From: Flavisolibacter sp. | Lineage (GTDB): Bacteria; Bacteroidota; Bacteroidia; Chitinophagales; Chitinophagaceae | Length of the DNA stretch: 5,071 nt | Direction of reading: 5' to 3' | NCBI GenBank assembly: GCA_013695175.1 | Contig: JACDAZ010000223.1 | Coordinates: forward strand, 1 to 5,071 | In this document: positions 1 through 5,071 of the stretch, one piece after another | Position numbering within the stretch: the first letter of the stretch is position 1 | Layout: the number at the start of each line of letters is the position of its first letter | Program-made: the position numbers and the translations under genes | The notes under the pieces: model-generated | Database searches by the model: none | What the model was told of the DNA's origin: nothing | Seen by the model: the letters and a program-made list of their open reading frames with translations, nothing else

Positions 1-1236
1 GATGTATTCAGGGGTGCAACGGTAGCATTGATGATTCTTGTAAATAACCCGGGTACCTGGTCTCACATTTATGATCCTCTAGAACATGCTCCCTGGCATG
101 GAGTAACTCCGACCGATTTGGTATTTCCTTTCTTTTTATTTGCGGTTGGTAATGCCATGGCTTTTGTAATGCCGCGTTTTGAATCTGCGGGTGATGCTGT
201 ATTCTGGAAAAAAGTTTTAAAAAGAAGTCTCTTAATATTTGCAATTGGTTTATTTCTTAATTGGTCACCATTTGTACGGTGGGATGACGATCATCTTATT
301 TTCAGGGCATGGGAATATACAAATAACAATGGAGATTTAATTGGTGTAAGAATTCCGGGAGTGCTGCAACGAATTGCTTTGTGTTACTTTTTTGCATCCA
401 TCATAGCATATTATTTAAAACCCAGAGGTGCTTTTTTAGCTGGAATCATCTTACTGCTTTTTTACTGGGTTTTATGTGTGATTGGAAATCCTGCAGATCC
501 ATACTCCATTACCGGCTGGTTTGGAGCTGATATTGATAAAGCAGTTTTTGATCCTGCACATTTATACAGAGGTGAAAGAGTAAATGGTCAACCTTATATT
601 TTTGATCCCGAAGGATTAATGAGTACGATACCTGCAATCGTTCAGGTGATATTTGGCTACCTGGTGGGTGATTATATAATTAAAAATGAAAAAGTAAAAA
701 TTGAAAATTTAGAAGACCCTAATATTTCACCCACCATTATCGATAATCAAGGAACAAATAACTTATACAGAATTCTTACTGGATTGTTCATGGCGTCTAT
801 GGCCTTGCTTTTTGCAGGTTATGTATGGGGTCTTGTATTTCCTTTAAATAAAAAAATATGGACAAGTTCTTATACAGTCTATACAACAGGTTTAGCTATT
901 TCAATCCTGGCAGTATTAATTTATGCAATAGAGTTAAAAAAATATCGCGGCTGGTGGAGCCGGTTTTTTGATGTTTTTGGTAAGAATCCACTCTTCATTT
1001 TTTTTCTTAGTGGATTTTTACCCCGTCTGCAAAGTTTGATAAGAATCTCCAATGGCTTTACAGAAGCAGGAAGTCCCAAATATCTTTCACCATTTGGATG
1101 GTTTTATGAAAATATATGTAAACCTATTCCCGGACCACCTGAAAATGGATCTTTGGCTTATGCTATTATCATGATCCTTTTTTATTGGAGTATTGTTTAT
1201 TTTATGGACAAGAAAAAGATATACGTGAAGGTGTAA
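1..1236 (+). CDS. DUF5009 / HGSNAT-like membrane acyltransferase, 5'-truncated by window
   Basis: This is a multi-pass membrane protein of the bacterial family related to heparan-alpha-glucosaminide N-acetyltransferase (often called NagX or DUF5009). Such proteins are thought to move an acetyl group across the inner membrane onto amino sugars; the substrate here cannot be read from sequence. The frame is open from base 1, and the residues before the first ATG (base 28) are the family's N-terminal DVFRG motif, so that ATG is internal and perhaps 5-30 residues are missing. The segment H29-A-P-W-H-G-x-T-x-x-D-L-V-F-P matches the conserved loop of the human enzyme that holds conserved histidines. 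The motif DPEGLMSTIPAI (near residues 200-211) is also typical. I count about ten hydrophobic segments, the last just before a short Lys-rich cytoplasmic tail. The stop is TAA at 1234-1236. Family assignment is strong; exact substrate is unknown. Confidence 0.88.
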   Translation, partial: DVFRGATVALMILVNNPGTWSHIYDPLEHAPWHGVTPTDLVFPFFLFAVGNAMAFVMPRFESAGDAVFWKKVLKRSLLIFAIGLFLNWSPFVRWDDDHLIFRAWEYTNNNGDLIGVRIPGVLQRIALCYFFASIIAYYLKPRGAFLAGIILLLFYWVLCVIGNPADPYSITGWFGADIDKAVFDPAHLYRGERVNGQPYIFDPEGLMSTIPAIVQVIFGYLVGDYIIKNEKVKIENLEDPNISPTIIDNQGTNNLYRILTGLFMASMALLFAGYVWGLVFPLNKKIWTSSYTVYTTGLAISILAVLIYAIELKKYRGWWSRFFDVFGKNPLFIFFLSGFLPRLQSLIRISNGFTEAGSPKYLSPFGWFYENICKPIPGPPENGSLAYAIIMILFYWSIVYFMDKKKIYVKV

Positions 1237-1263
1237 CCCCCACCAACTCCCCCGGTGGGGGAG
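1237..1263. repeat. GC-rich palindromic element directly after the acyltransferase stop
   Basis: Two mutually exclusive hairpins can be drawn. One has arms CCCCCACC (1237-1244) and GGTGGGGG (1254-1261) around a 9-nt loop. The other has arms CTCCCCC (1247-1253) and GGGGGAG (1257-1263) around a GGT loop. It is strikingly GC-rich against an AT-rich background and begins at the base after the stop codon. It could end transcription from either convergent gene, but no run of T follows it on the + strand. Its appearance is like the dispersed C-rich/G-rich palindromes found between genes in many Bacteroidota genomes; that comparison is from memory. Confidence 0.6.
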
Positions 1264-1322
1264 AGTTTGATTCAATCTATTTATTGTTATTCCAACATTC
1301 CTAAAATAGGGCTGTCTAATTT

Positions 1323-1349
1323 ACCGCTGCGAACGCTGCGACCGCTGCG
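1323..1349. repeat. three tandem copies of a 9-bp repeat
   Basis: The units are ACCGCTGCG (1323-1331), AACGCTGCG (1332-1340) and ACCGCTGCG (1341-1349). The first and third are identical and the middle differs by one base. The tract is non-coding on both strands, about 60 bp after the GC-rich palindrome, and is far more GC-rich than its surroundings. It may be part of the same dispersed intergenic repeat cassette; no function is evident. Confidence 0.75.
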
Positions 1350-1372
1350 GTTATATTCTCTTGCTTCCCTAA

Positions 1373-1536
1373 TAAATTTGAACGCAGAAAACACAGATAC
1401 TGATGATTTTTAAGATCCTCTATTTTATAATGTAATTTGAATATTGAACTTTTTTTTTGAACTTACACCGGCCACAATATTCAGATGATTAAAGATCAGC
1501 GAAAACCATAACAATCATAAAAATCTGTGCTCATCA
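1373..1536. repeat. candidate dispersed intergenic repeat with inverted CACAGAT ends
   Basis: CACAGAT at 1392-1398 is matched by its reverse complement ATCTGTG at 1523-1529. Inside these lie a perfect 9-bp inverted repeat, TGAATATTG (1438-1446) and CAATATTCA (1475-1483), which encloses a run of nine T (1450-1458). There is also an imperfect direct repeat of the form GATGATT...AAGATC (about 1401-1417 and 1484-1497). The sequence resembles the ACACAGAT / ATCAGCG-type interspersed repeats I associate with environmental Bacteroidota, but only a genome-wide search would prove it is dispersed. The right end reaches the stop codon (1534-1536) of the radical SAM gene. No gene or RNA is recognisable here. 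Element limits are approximate. Confidence 0.45.
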
Positions 1537-2607
1537 AAACAAACTTCCCTGCGAACCAGGTCTTTTAAAATTACTGCAATCCAATCCCAATCTTTCATGC
1601 TGAAGTCCATACTTCTTTGTGTAAGTTTTATATTGATCGGCAACCAACTTAGCTATACTACCCTCACCTCTCATTCTTCTTCCCCAATCGCTGTCGTTTA
1701 CTTTTCCTCCGTGACTTACTTCAATCAAGTGCCAAACTTTATCTGCCCTGTCCGGAAAATTTTTATAAAGCCAGTCATGAAATAAAAATTTTATAGCACC
1801 ATTTAACCTAATAAAAGTATATGCTGAAAAACTGGCACCAGCCTCGCTTGCAGCTTTTATGATTGCCGGCATCTCATGTTCGTTTAATCCCGGTATCATT
1901 GGGCCTAACATCACACCCATCTTCACTCCTGCCTTACTCAATTGTTCGATTGTTTTTATTCTTTGTTTACCGGTTGTTGTTCTGGGTTCCATTAATAACC
2001 TCAGGTCCTCATTAAAAGTGGTCACCGAAACAAGAACTGAAACTAAATTTCTCTTACCCATTTCCTGCAGAAGATCAATATCTCTTAATTTGCCTGCATT
2101 CTTTGTAATCATACCAACAGGTTGATTAAACTCATTACATACTTCCAGTAATTGCCTTGTAAGCCTGAACTTTCTTTCTGCGGGTTGATAACAATCTGTA
2201 TTACCACTTACACTAATTGGAACGCATTCCCATTTTGGATGCATTAAAAATTTTCTCAGGAGTTGCGCTGCATTCTTCTTAACCAGGATTTTACTTTCGA
2301 AATCAACACCTGCACTATAACCCCAATACTCAAATGTGTTTCGTGCATAACAGTAAATACATCCATGCTCACAACCCTGGTAAGGGTTCATGCTGTAAAA
2401 CATGCCTACGTCAGGACTATCTACTTTATTGACAATTGATTTTGAATCAACCTCTATATACTGAGTTTTTATAGCCGGCTCAATCCAGTCATCAACAGCT
2501 TCAACAAATTCTTTTGTTGATTGGTGTTTTAAAAATTTATTGTGTGTATTGAATTGAGCTCCACGCCCTTTTTTGTATATCTGTTCTGAGTGTTTTTCAT
2601 TTTCCAT
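1534..2607 (-). CDS. PA0069-family radical SAM protein (SplB-like, COG1533)
   Basis: This 357-residue protein belongs to the radical SAM superfamily, in the PA0069 subgroup related to spore photoproduct lyase-type repair enzymes. The 4Fe-4S/SAM site is C79-x3-C83-x2-C86, in the family form CEHGCIYCYAR. An N-terminal KGRGAQ...N segment (residues 13-20), SGNTDCYQPAE (134-144) and EPRT (207-210) are further family hallmarks. The reaction is unknown; a role in nucleic-acid repair is inferred from family and context. The protein ends exactly with QGSLF (353-357), which fits the QxxLF sliding-clamp binding motif. It starts at ATG 2607, 21 bp after the stop of the 2H phosphoesterase gene on the same strand, so the two are probably co-transcribed. 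No Shine-Dalgarno is visible, as is normal in Bacteroidota. Length and motifs look intact. Confidence 0.92.
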   Translation of the reverse strand: MENEKHSEQIYKKGRGAQFNTHNKFLKHQSTKEFVEAVDDWIEPAIKTQYIEVDSKSIVNKVDSPDVGMFYSMNPYQGCEHGCIYCYARNTFEYWGYSAGVDFESKILVKKNAAQLLRKFLMHPKWECVPISVSGNTDCYQPAERKFRLTRQLLEVCNEFNQPVGMITKNAGKLRDIDLLQEMGKRNLVSVLVSVTTFNEDLRLLMEPRTTTGKQRIKTIEQLSKAGVKMGVMLGPMIPGLNEHEMPAIIKAASEAGASFSAYTFIRLNGAIKFLFHDWLYKNFPDRADKVWHLIEVSHGGKVNDSDWGRRMRGEGSIAKLVADQYKTYTKKYGLQHERLGLDCSNFKRPGSQGSLF

Positions 2608-2628
2608 TCAACCATTTTCTAATCAATT

Positions 2629-3240
2629 TTAAAAAAATAATTGCCCCTGCTTGGTAGCTACCGGTAGGTTCATAAATTCAAATCTTTTTAAAATCTGATA
2701 TTGATGTGTACCCTCGCTCCTCTTCAGCAGCAACATATGATCTGATATAAACCTTCCTGTAAATTGCCTGTGTGAAAACTCCAGCCAGGCCTGCTCAAAC
2801 TGCCAGGGCTTTAATTTTCTTGCAATACCAATATGTGGCTCTTCCAAAAAATGCGGCTTCTGGTCGTTCATACATTTAAAAAGCCTTTGCGCCACTTTTA
2901 ATTCTTTTACCAGGTTTTGTACAGGAAGCTTTGTTGTTACATTTATATAAATGGTGTGAGATGGATAACAGCTGTAATCTTTCAATTCTATTTTAAAAGG
3001 TGAAATACCCAAAGCTATATGTTGTAATCGTTGAATGATCTTTTCCTCCATCATGCTCCAGTTATTAAACCGCACTAAAGCAATATGAGATTTTAAATAT
3101 TTTGTAAGCGGAGTATTATACTTTTCAGCAAATTCATCTTTTACTTTCCTGATCTTATTCCTTAATTCTTCATGAGGTACCAGTACCAGCATGTATTCAT
3201 TAAGCCTGTAGCCCGGCATTTTTATAGGATTTGTATGCAT
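2629..3240 (-). CDS. 2H phosphoesterase, 2'-5' RNA ligase-like protein
   Basis: This 203-residue protein shows the two-histidine layout of the 2H phosphoesterase superfamily (2'-5' RNA ligase/ThpR, cyclic phosphodiesterases), which act on 2',3'-cyclic or 2'-5' phosphodiester bonds. The motifs are S-H52-I-A-L and E-P-H136-I-G-I-A-R, 84 residues apart, as expected for the duplicated fold. The canonical third position is Thr or Ser (HxT/S), but here it is Ala and Gly, so activity may be altered. The protein ends in KQGQLFF; Q198-G-Q-L-F202 fits the sliding-clamp motif, as does the end of the downstream radical SAM protein. ATG 3238-3240 is preferred over the GTG immediately upstream (3241-3243); a later Met (residue 8) is also possible. 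The gene is first in the pair with the radical SAM gene, and a promoter/operator-like region lies directly upstream. Confidence 0.82.
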   Translation of the reverse strand: MHTNPIKMPGYRLNEYMLVLVPHEELRNKIRKVKDEFAEKYNTPLTKYLKSHIALVRFNNWSMMEEKIIQRLQHIALGISPFKIELKDYSCYPSHTIYINVTTKLPVQNLVKELKVAQRLFKCMNDQKPHFLEEPHIGIARKLKPWQFEQAWLEFSHRQFTGRFISDHMLLLKRSEGTHQYQILKRFEFMNLPVATKQGQLFF

Positions 3241-3252
3241 CACTAAAATTTA

Positions 3253-3280
3253 TAGTACTAAAATACTAATTTATTTAGTA
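3253..3280. promoter_or_regulatory. cluster of TAGTA/TACTA half-sites, candidate operator
   Basis: Half-sites are TAGTA (3253-3257), TACTA (3256-3260), TACTA (3264-3268) and TAGTA (3276-3280). The best dyad is TACTAA (3264-3269), 5-nt spacer, TTAGTA (3275-3280). The direct repeat ACTAAAAT (3242-3249 and 3257-3264) overlaps the cluster. The dyad falls between the proposed -33 and -7 boxes, where a repressor would block transcription. No regulator gene is in the window, so which protein binds is unknown. Confidence 0.45.
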
Positions 3281-3288
3281 ATATGCAA
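3258..3288 (-). promoter_or_regulatory. putative Bacteroidota-type promoter for the 2H/radical SAM pair
   Basis: On the minus strand, TTG (3286-3288) is followed after 20 bp by TATTTTAG (3258-3265), one mismatch from the -7 consensus TAnnTTTG. Transcription would start roughly 12-16 nt before the ATG at 3240. The spacing and position fit, but both boxes are short and the region is very AT-rich, so chance matches are possible. A promoter here would separate this pair from the dehydrogenase homologue upstream, whose stop lies 87 bp before the ATG. Confidence 0.4.
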
Positions 3289-3327
3289 GCCAATTAAAAT
3301 TATTTTATTAAATTTTTGTTTTAAAGA

Positions 3328-3921
3328 TCAGGTTACTTTTTTATATTTCTCCAATGAGAGCAGCAGGTTTTTAATTTTATCAACCCCTATCTTTTCAGCC
3401 CATTCAAACGGACCAAAAGGATAGCTGGTTCCAGATTTCATAGCTGCATCAATTTCATCTTTTGTGCTGACACCTTCATTAAAAGCGAGATATGCTTCAT
3501 TTATAATCAAGGAAACAACACGGGCACTTATAAAACCTGGTTCATCCGGTACCCATTGTATTTTTTTACCCAAAGCAACTAATATAACTTCTGCTTTGGT
3601 TTTATAATTCTCTTCTAAATAGCTTCCTTCCAACAAAGGTTTATTTAAAAACCCTTCCCATGCATTTATCCTGATAAAGTTTTTATCAGTCTCCGATAAA
3701 GTTTTAGCAACACTGTTTATGATTATTAATTTAGGCAGTAACTGTTGAAGATAAGGTAGTGTTGATGGATCATCTTCAAACATTAAATCAAGAAAAGCAT
3801 CGGCATCATTAATTTCATCTCTCTCAGTAAAATCAGTAACGAAGGTGATAGAATTCATTTCTGTTATTACTTCCAATACCTCTTTCTTTTGTTTTTCAGA
3901 TGCCCGCACTACAAGTTTCAT
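3328..3921 (-). CDS. degenerate 3-hydroxyacyl-CoA dehydrogenase-like protein
   Basis: The C-terminal half (about residues 124-185) is a clear 3-hydroxyacyl-CoA dehydrogenase C-terminal domain: DEPGF, then EAYLAFNEGVS, DEIDAAMKSG and YPFGPFEWAEKIGVD. The N-terminal half keeps part of the Rossmann fold (ADAFLDLMFE at 40-49 aligns with the usual aDlVIEAv) but is about 40 residues short and has no GxGxxG loop. The catalytic His of the HFFNP motif is Asn86, the Asn of the FIVNR motif is Ala133, and the catalytic Glu is kept (Glu98). Full-length members are about 280 residues; this one has 197. It is therefore probably not an active NAD-dependent dehydrogenase; it may bind a CoA ester or a partner protein. 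ATG 3921 is chosen over ATG 3954 because a perfect -7 box lies between them and because MKLVVRAS makes a natural first beta strand. It is divergent from ridA. Confidence 0.75.
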   Translation of the reverse strand: MKLVVRASEKQKKEVLEVITEMNSITFVTDFTERDEINDADAFLDLMFEDDPSTLPYLQQLLPKLIIINSVAKTLSETDKNFIRINAWEGFLNKPLLEGSYLEENYKTKAEVILVALGKKIQWVPDEPGFISARVVSLIINEAYLAFNEGVSTKDEIDAAMKSGTSYPFGPFEWAEKIGVDKIKNLLLSLEKYKKVT

Positions 3922-3939
3922 TGTTTTAATTATTGATGC

Positions 3940-3947
3940 CAAAGTTA
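3940..3947 (-). promoter_or_regulatory. -7 promoter box for the dehydrogenase-like gene
   Basis: The minus strand reads TAACTTTG, an exact match to the Bacteroidota -7 consensus TAnnTTTG. It ends 18 bp before the ATG at 3921, so transcription would begin around 3933. A -33 box is weak (only GTTA at about the right distance). If used, this promoter rules out the upstream ATG at 3954 as the start. Confidence 0.5.
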
Positions 3948-3954
3948 TAATCAT

Positions 3955-4031
3955 AGATCCTTTTATAACGGCACTAAAAGAAGTTATGAATATTCCAGTA
4001 TTTTACCCTTAATTCGCTTTTTTAAAATATT
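3955..4031. other. divergent intergenic spacer between dehydrogenase homologue and ridA
   Basis: This AT-rich 77-bp spacer must hold the start region for ridA on the + strand and the upstream part of the minus-strand promoter. Scanning the + strand for TAnnTTTG gave no match better than two mismatches (TATTTTAC, near 4000), so the ridA promoter is not identified. No riboswitch-like structure is evident. Confidence 0.5.
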
Positions 4032-4412
4032 ATGGAAAAGCAGATTGTTCAAACTAAAAATGCGCCGCAGCCAATTGGACCCTATAACCAGGCAATCATA
4101 GCAAACGACACTTTATATATTTCGGGTCAAATTTGTATTGATCCTTCAACTGGATATTTAAAGAACCGCGATATACAGGAAGAAACCCACCAGGTTATGC
4201 AGAATTTAAAAGCAATTTTAAATGAAGCCGGTTATAAATTTAATAATGTGGTGAAGTCCACTATTTTTATTACTGACATGAACAGGTTTGGAGAAATTAA
4301 TGAAGTGTATGGGAAATATTTTGATGGTGAATTTCCGGCAAGAGAGACCGTGCAGGTGTCAGCACTTCCCAAATTTGTAAATGTTGAAATAAGCATGATT
4401 GCTGTTCGTTAG
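4032..4412 (+). CDS. ridA: RidA family 2-iminobutanoate/2-iminopropanoate deaminase
   Basis: This is a full-length RidA (YjgF/YER057c/UK114) protein of 126 residues. RidA forms a trimer in the cytoplasm and hydrolyses reactive enamine/imine products released by PLP enzymes such as threonine dehydratase, protecting other PLP enzymes from 2-aminoacrylate. Diagnostic parts are PIGPYNQA (14-21) with the active-site Tyr18, YISGQI (29-34), and PARETVQV (102-109), in which Arg104 corresponds to the substrate-carboxylate-binding Arg105 of E. coli RidA. Glu119, in VEIS, is the conserved acidic residue near the C-terminus. These residues indicate the active RidA subgroup rather than the inactive Rid1-7 paralogues. 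The metallophosphoesterase gene starts 8 bp downstream, so the two are probably one transcript. No good -7 box was found in the 77 bp upstream, although the gene lies divergent from the dehydrogenase homologue. Confidence 0.95.
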   Translation: MEKQIVQTKNAPQPIGPYNQAIIANDTLYISGQICIDPSTGYLKNRDIQEETHQVMQNLKAILNEAGYKFNNVVKSTIFITDMNRFGEINEVYGKYFDGEFPARETVQVSALPKFVNVEISMIAVR

Positions 4413-4420
4413 TTTTGTGA

Positions 4421-5071
4421 ATGAAAAAGCTACTGAGGCGATTGTTTTACAAACCGGTTTTACATCTCAGTAACCGCTATTCATCCAAACCTGAAAAACA
4501 AAGAATTTATACTGCACTTTCAGATTTACTTTCACGCATTCTAAATGAAGAAAAAGAAAAGGGATTAATTGTTCCTTTTGATGCTGATAATAGTAAAATA
4601 ATCATCTTTTCAGATCAGCATAAAGGTGCACGAAATGGTGCCGATGATTTTCTAAAAGCTGAACAAAATTATTTGGCAGCCCTTGATTTTTATTACGCAG
4701 AAGGTTATCATTTTATATCCTTAGGCGACAGTGAAGAACTTTGGGAAAACACTTTACACCAGGTAAAAAAACACCAAAAACCCGCATTTGAAAAAGAAGC
4801 CAGGTTTATTCCAAAGAATGCCTTCATAAAAATTTTTGGCAATCATGATCTGTTCTGGGATAATGATCCCTTTTCTTTTTTGCCTTTGCATGAAATTTAT
4901 AATGCCGATATAAAGGTTTATGAAGGAGTGGTTTTACAAACCTCCATTAACCAATTGAGGTTAAATATATTTTGCACGCATGGCCACCAGGGTGATAAAG
5001 TAAGTGATGGTAACTGGTTCAGTAAATTTTTTATTGCAAGAATATGGGCTCCTTTTCAATCTTATTTAGAT
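4421..5071 (+). CDS. calcineurin-like metallophosphoesterase, 3'-truncated by window
   Basis: The frame is open from ATG 4421 to the window end (217 residues), and a TGA codon in frame directly before the ATG fixes the start. It has the metal-binding motifs of calcineurin-like phosphoesterases in order: F-S-D65-Q-H67 (DxH), L-G-D103-S-E-E, G-N141-H142-D, and T-H187-G-H-Q-G-D. The last resembles the HGD motif of LpxH-type enzymes. The final GHxH metal motif would lie beyond the window edge. These enzymes use two metal ions to cleave phosphomonoesters or diesters; the substrate cannot be told from this fragment, and an LpxH-like role is only one option. It has no signal peptide: the N-terminus (MKKLLRRLFYKPVLHLSNRY) is basic and amphipathic, possibly membrane-associated. 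It is separated from ridA by 8 bp, so it is probably co-transcribed. Confidence 0.88.
   Translation, partial: MKKLLRRLFYKPVLHLSNRYSSKPEKQRIYTALSDLLSRILNEEKEKGLIVPFDADNSKIIIFSDQHKGARNGADDFLKAEQNYLAALDFYYAEGYHFISLGDSEELWENTLHQVKKHQKPAFEKEARFIPKNAFIKIFGNHDLFWDNDPFSFLPLHEIYNADIKVYEGVVLQTSINQLRLNIFCTHGHQGDKVSDGNWFSKFFIARIWAPFQSYLD

Noticed and set aside
8..244. Minus-strand open frame of 78 codons
   Set aside because: Antisense shadow of the acyltransferase with no recognisable motif; the same holds for the 62-codon minus-strand frame at 1087-1275.
28..1236. ATG at 28 as the start of the acyltransferase
   Set aside because: The frame is open from base 1 and encodes the conserved DVFRGATVA motif before this Met, so the Met is internal and the gene is cut by the window.
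1237..1540. CRISPR array or tRNA in the repeat-rich intergenic region
   Set aside because: Repeats are 7-9 bp, of different kinds and not regularly spaced with unique spacers, and no cloverleaf can be drawn.
1597..2125. Two + strand open frames of 62 and 88 codons
   Set aside because: They lie antisense to the radical SAM gene, whose motifs are intact, and show no domain of their own.
3296..3318. AAAATT/AATTTT inverted repeat after the dehydrogenase-like gene as a terminator
   Set aside because: The stem is only 6 A-T pairs in very AT-rich DNA, too weak to support a terminator call.
4410..4417. TAGTTTTG, an exact TAnnTTTG match just before the metallophosphoesterase start
   Set aside because: It overlaps the ridA stop codon, transcription would begin inside the next gene, and the nearest upstream TTG is 23 bp away, too far for a -33 box.

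Overview
The window looks like chromosomal DNA of a Bacteroidota bacterium, probably Chitinophagaceae or a close relative. It is AT-rich, the genes have no obvious Shine-Dalgarno sequences, two promoter-like sites resemble the Bacteroidota -33/-7 type (TTG...TAnnTTTG), and the proteins match families common in that phylum. The taxonomic call is an inference from style, not from a marker gene.

Layout from left to right: (1) a membrane acyltransferase of the DUF5009/HGSNAT (NagX-like) type on the + strand, cut by the window start; (2) a 297-bp intergenic region between convergent genes, packed with repeats: a GC-rich palindrome directly after the stop, three tandem copies of a 9-mer, and inverted CACAGAT-type sequences that reach the stop codon of the next gene; (3) a two-gene minus-strand unit with a 2H phosphoesterase (2'-5' RNA ligase-like) followed 21 bp later by a PA0069/SplB-like radical SAM protein; (4) a short, catalytically degenerate 3-hydroxyacyl-CoA dehydrogenase homologue, also on the minus strand; (5) on the + strand, divergent from (4), ridA followed 8 bp later by a calcineurin-like metallophosphoesterase that runs off the right edge.

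The most interesting part is 1534-3288. Both proteins of the minus-strand pair end at their extreme C-terminus in a QxxLF peptide (QGSLF and QGQLF-F), which has the form of the bacterial sliding-clamp (DnaN) binding motif. Their shared upstream region carries a cluster of TAGTA/TACTA half-sites placed over a plausible promoter. Together this suggests a regulated, clamp-tethered nucleic-acid repair module. That is inference: no function has been assigned to the PA0069 family as far as I know. A second point of interest is the dehydrogenase homologue, which has lost the NAD-binding glycine loop, the catalytic His and the Asn of the NR motif, and so is probably a pseudoenzyme.
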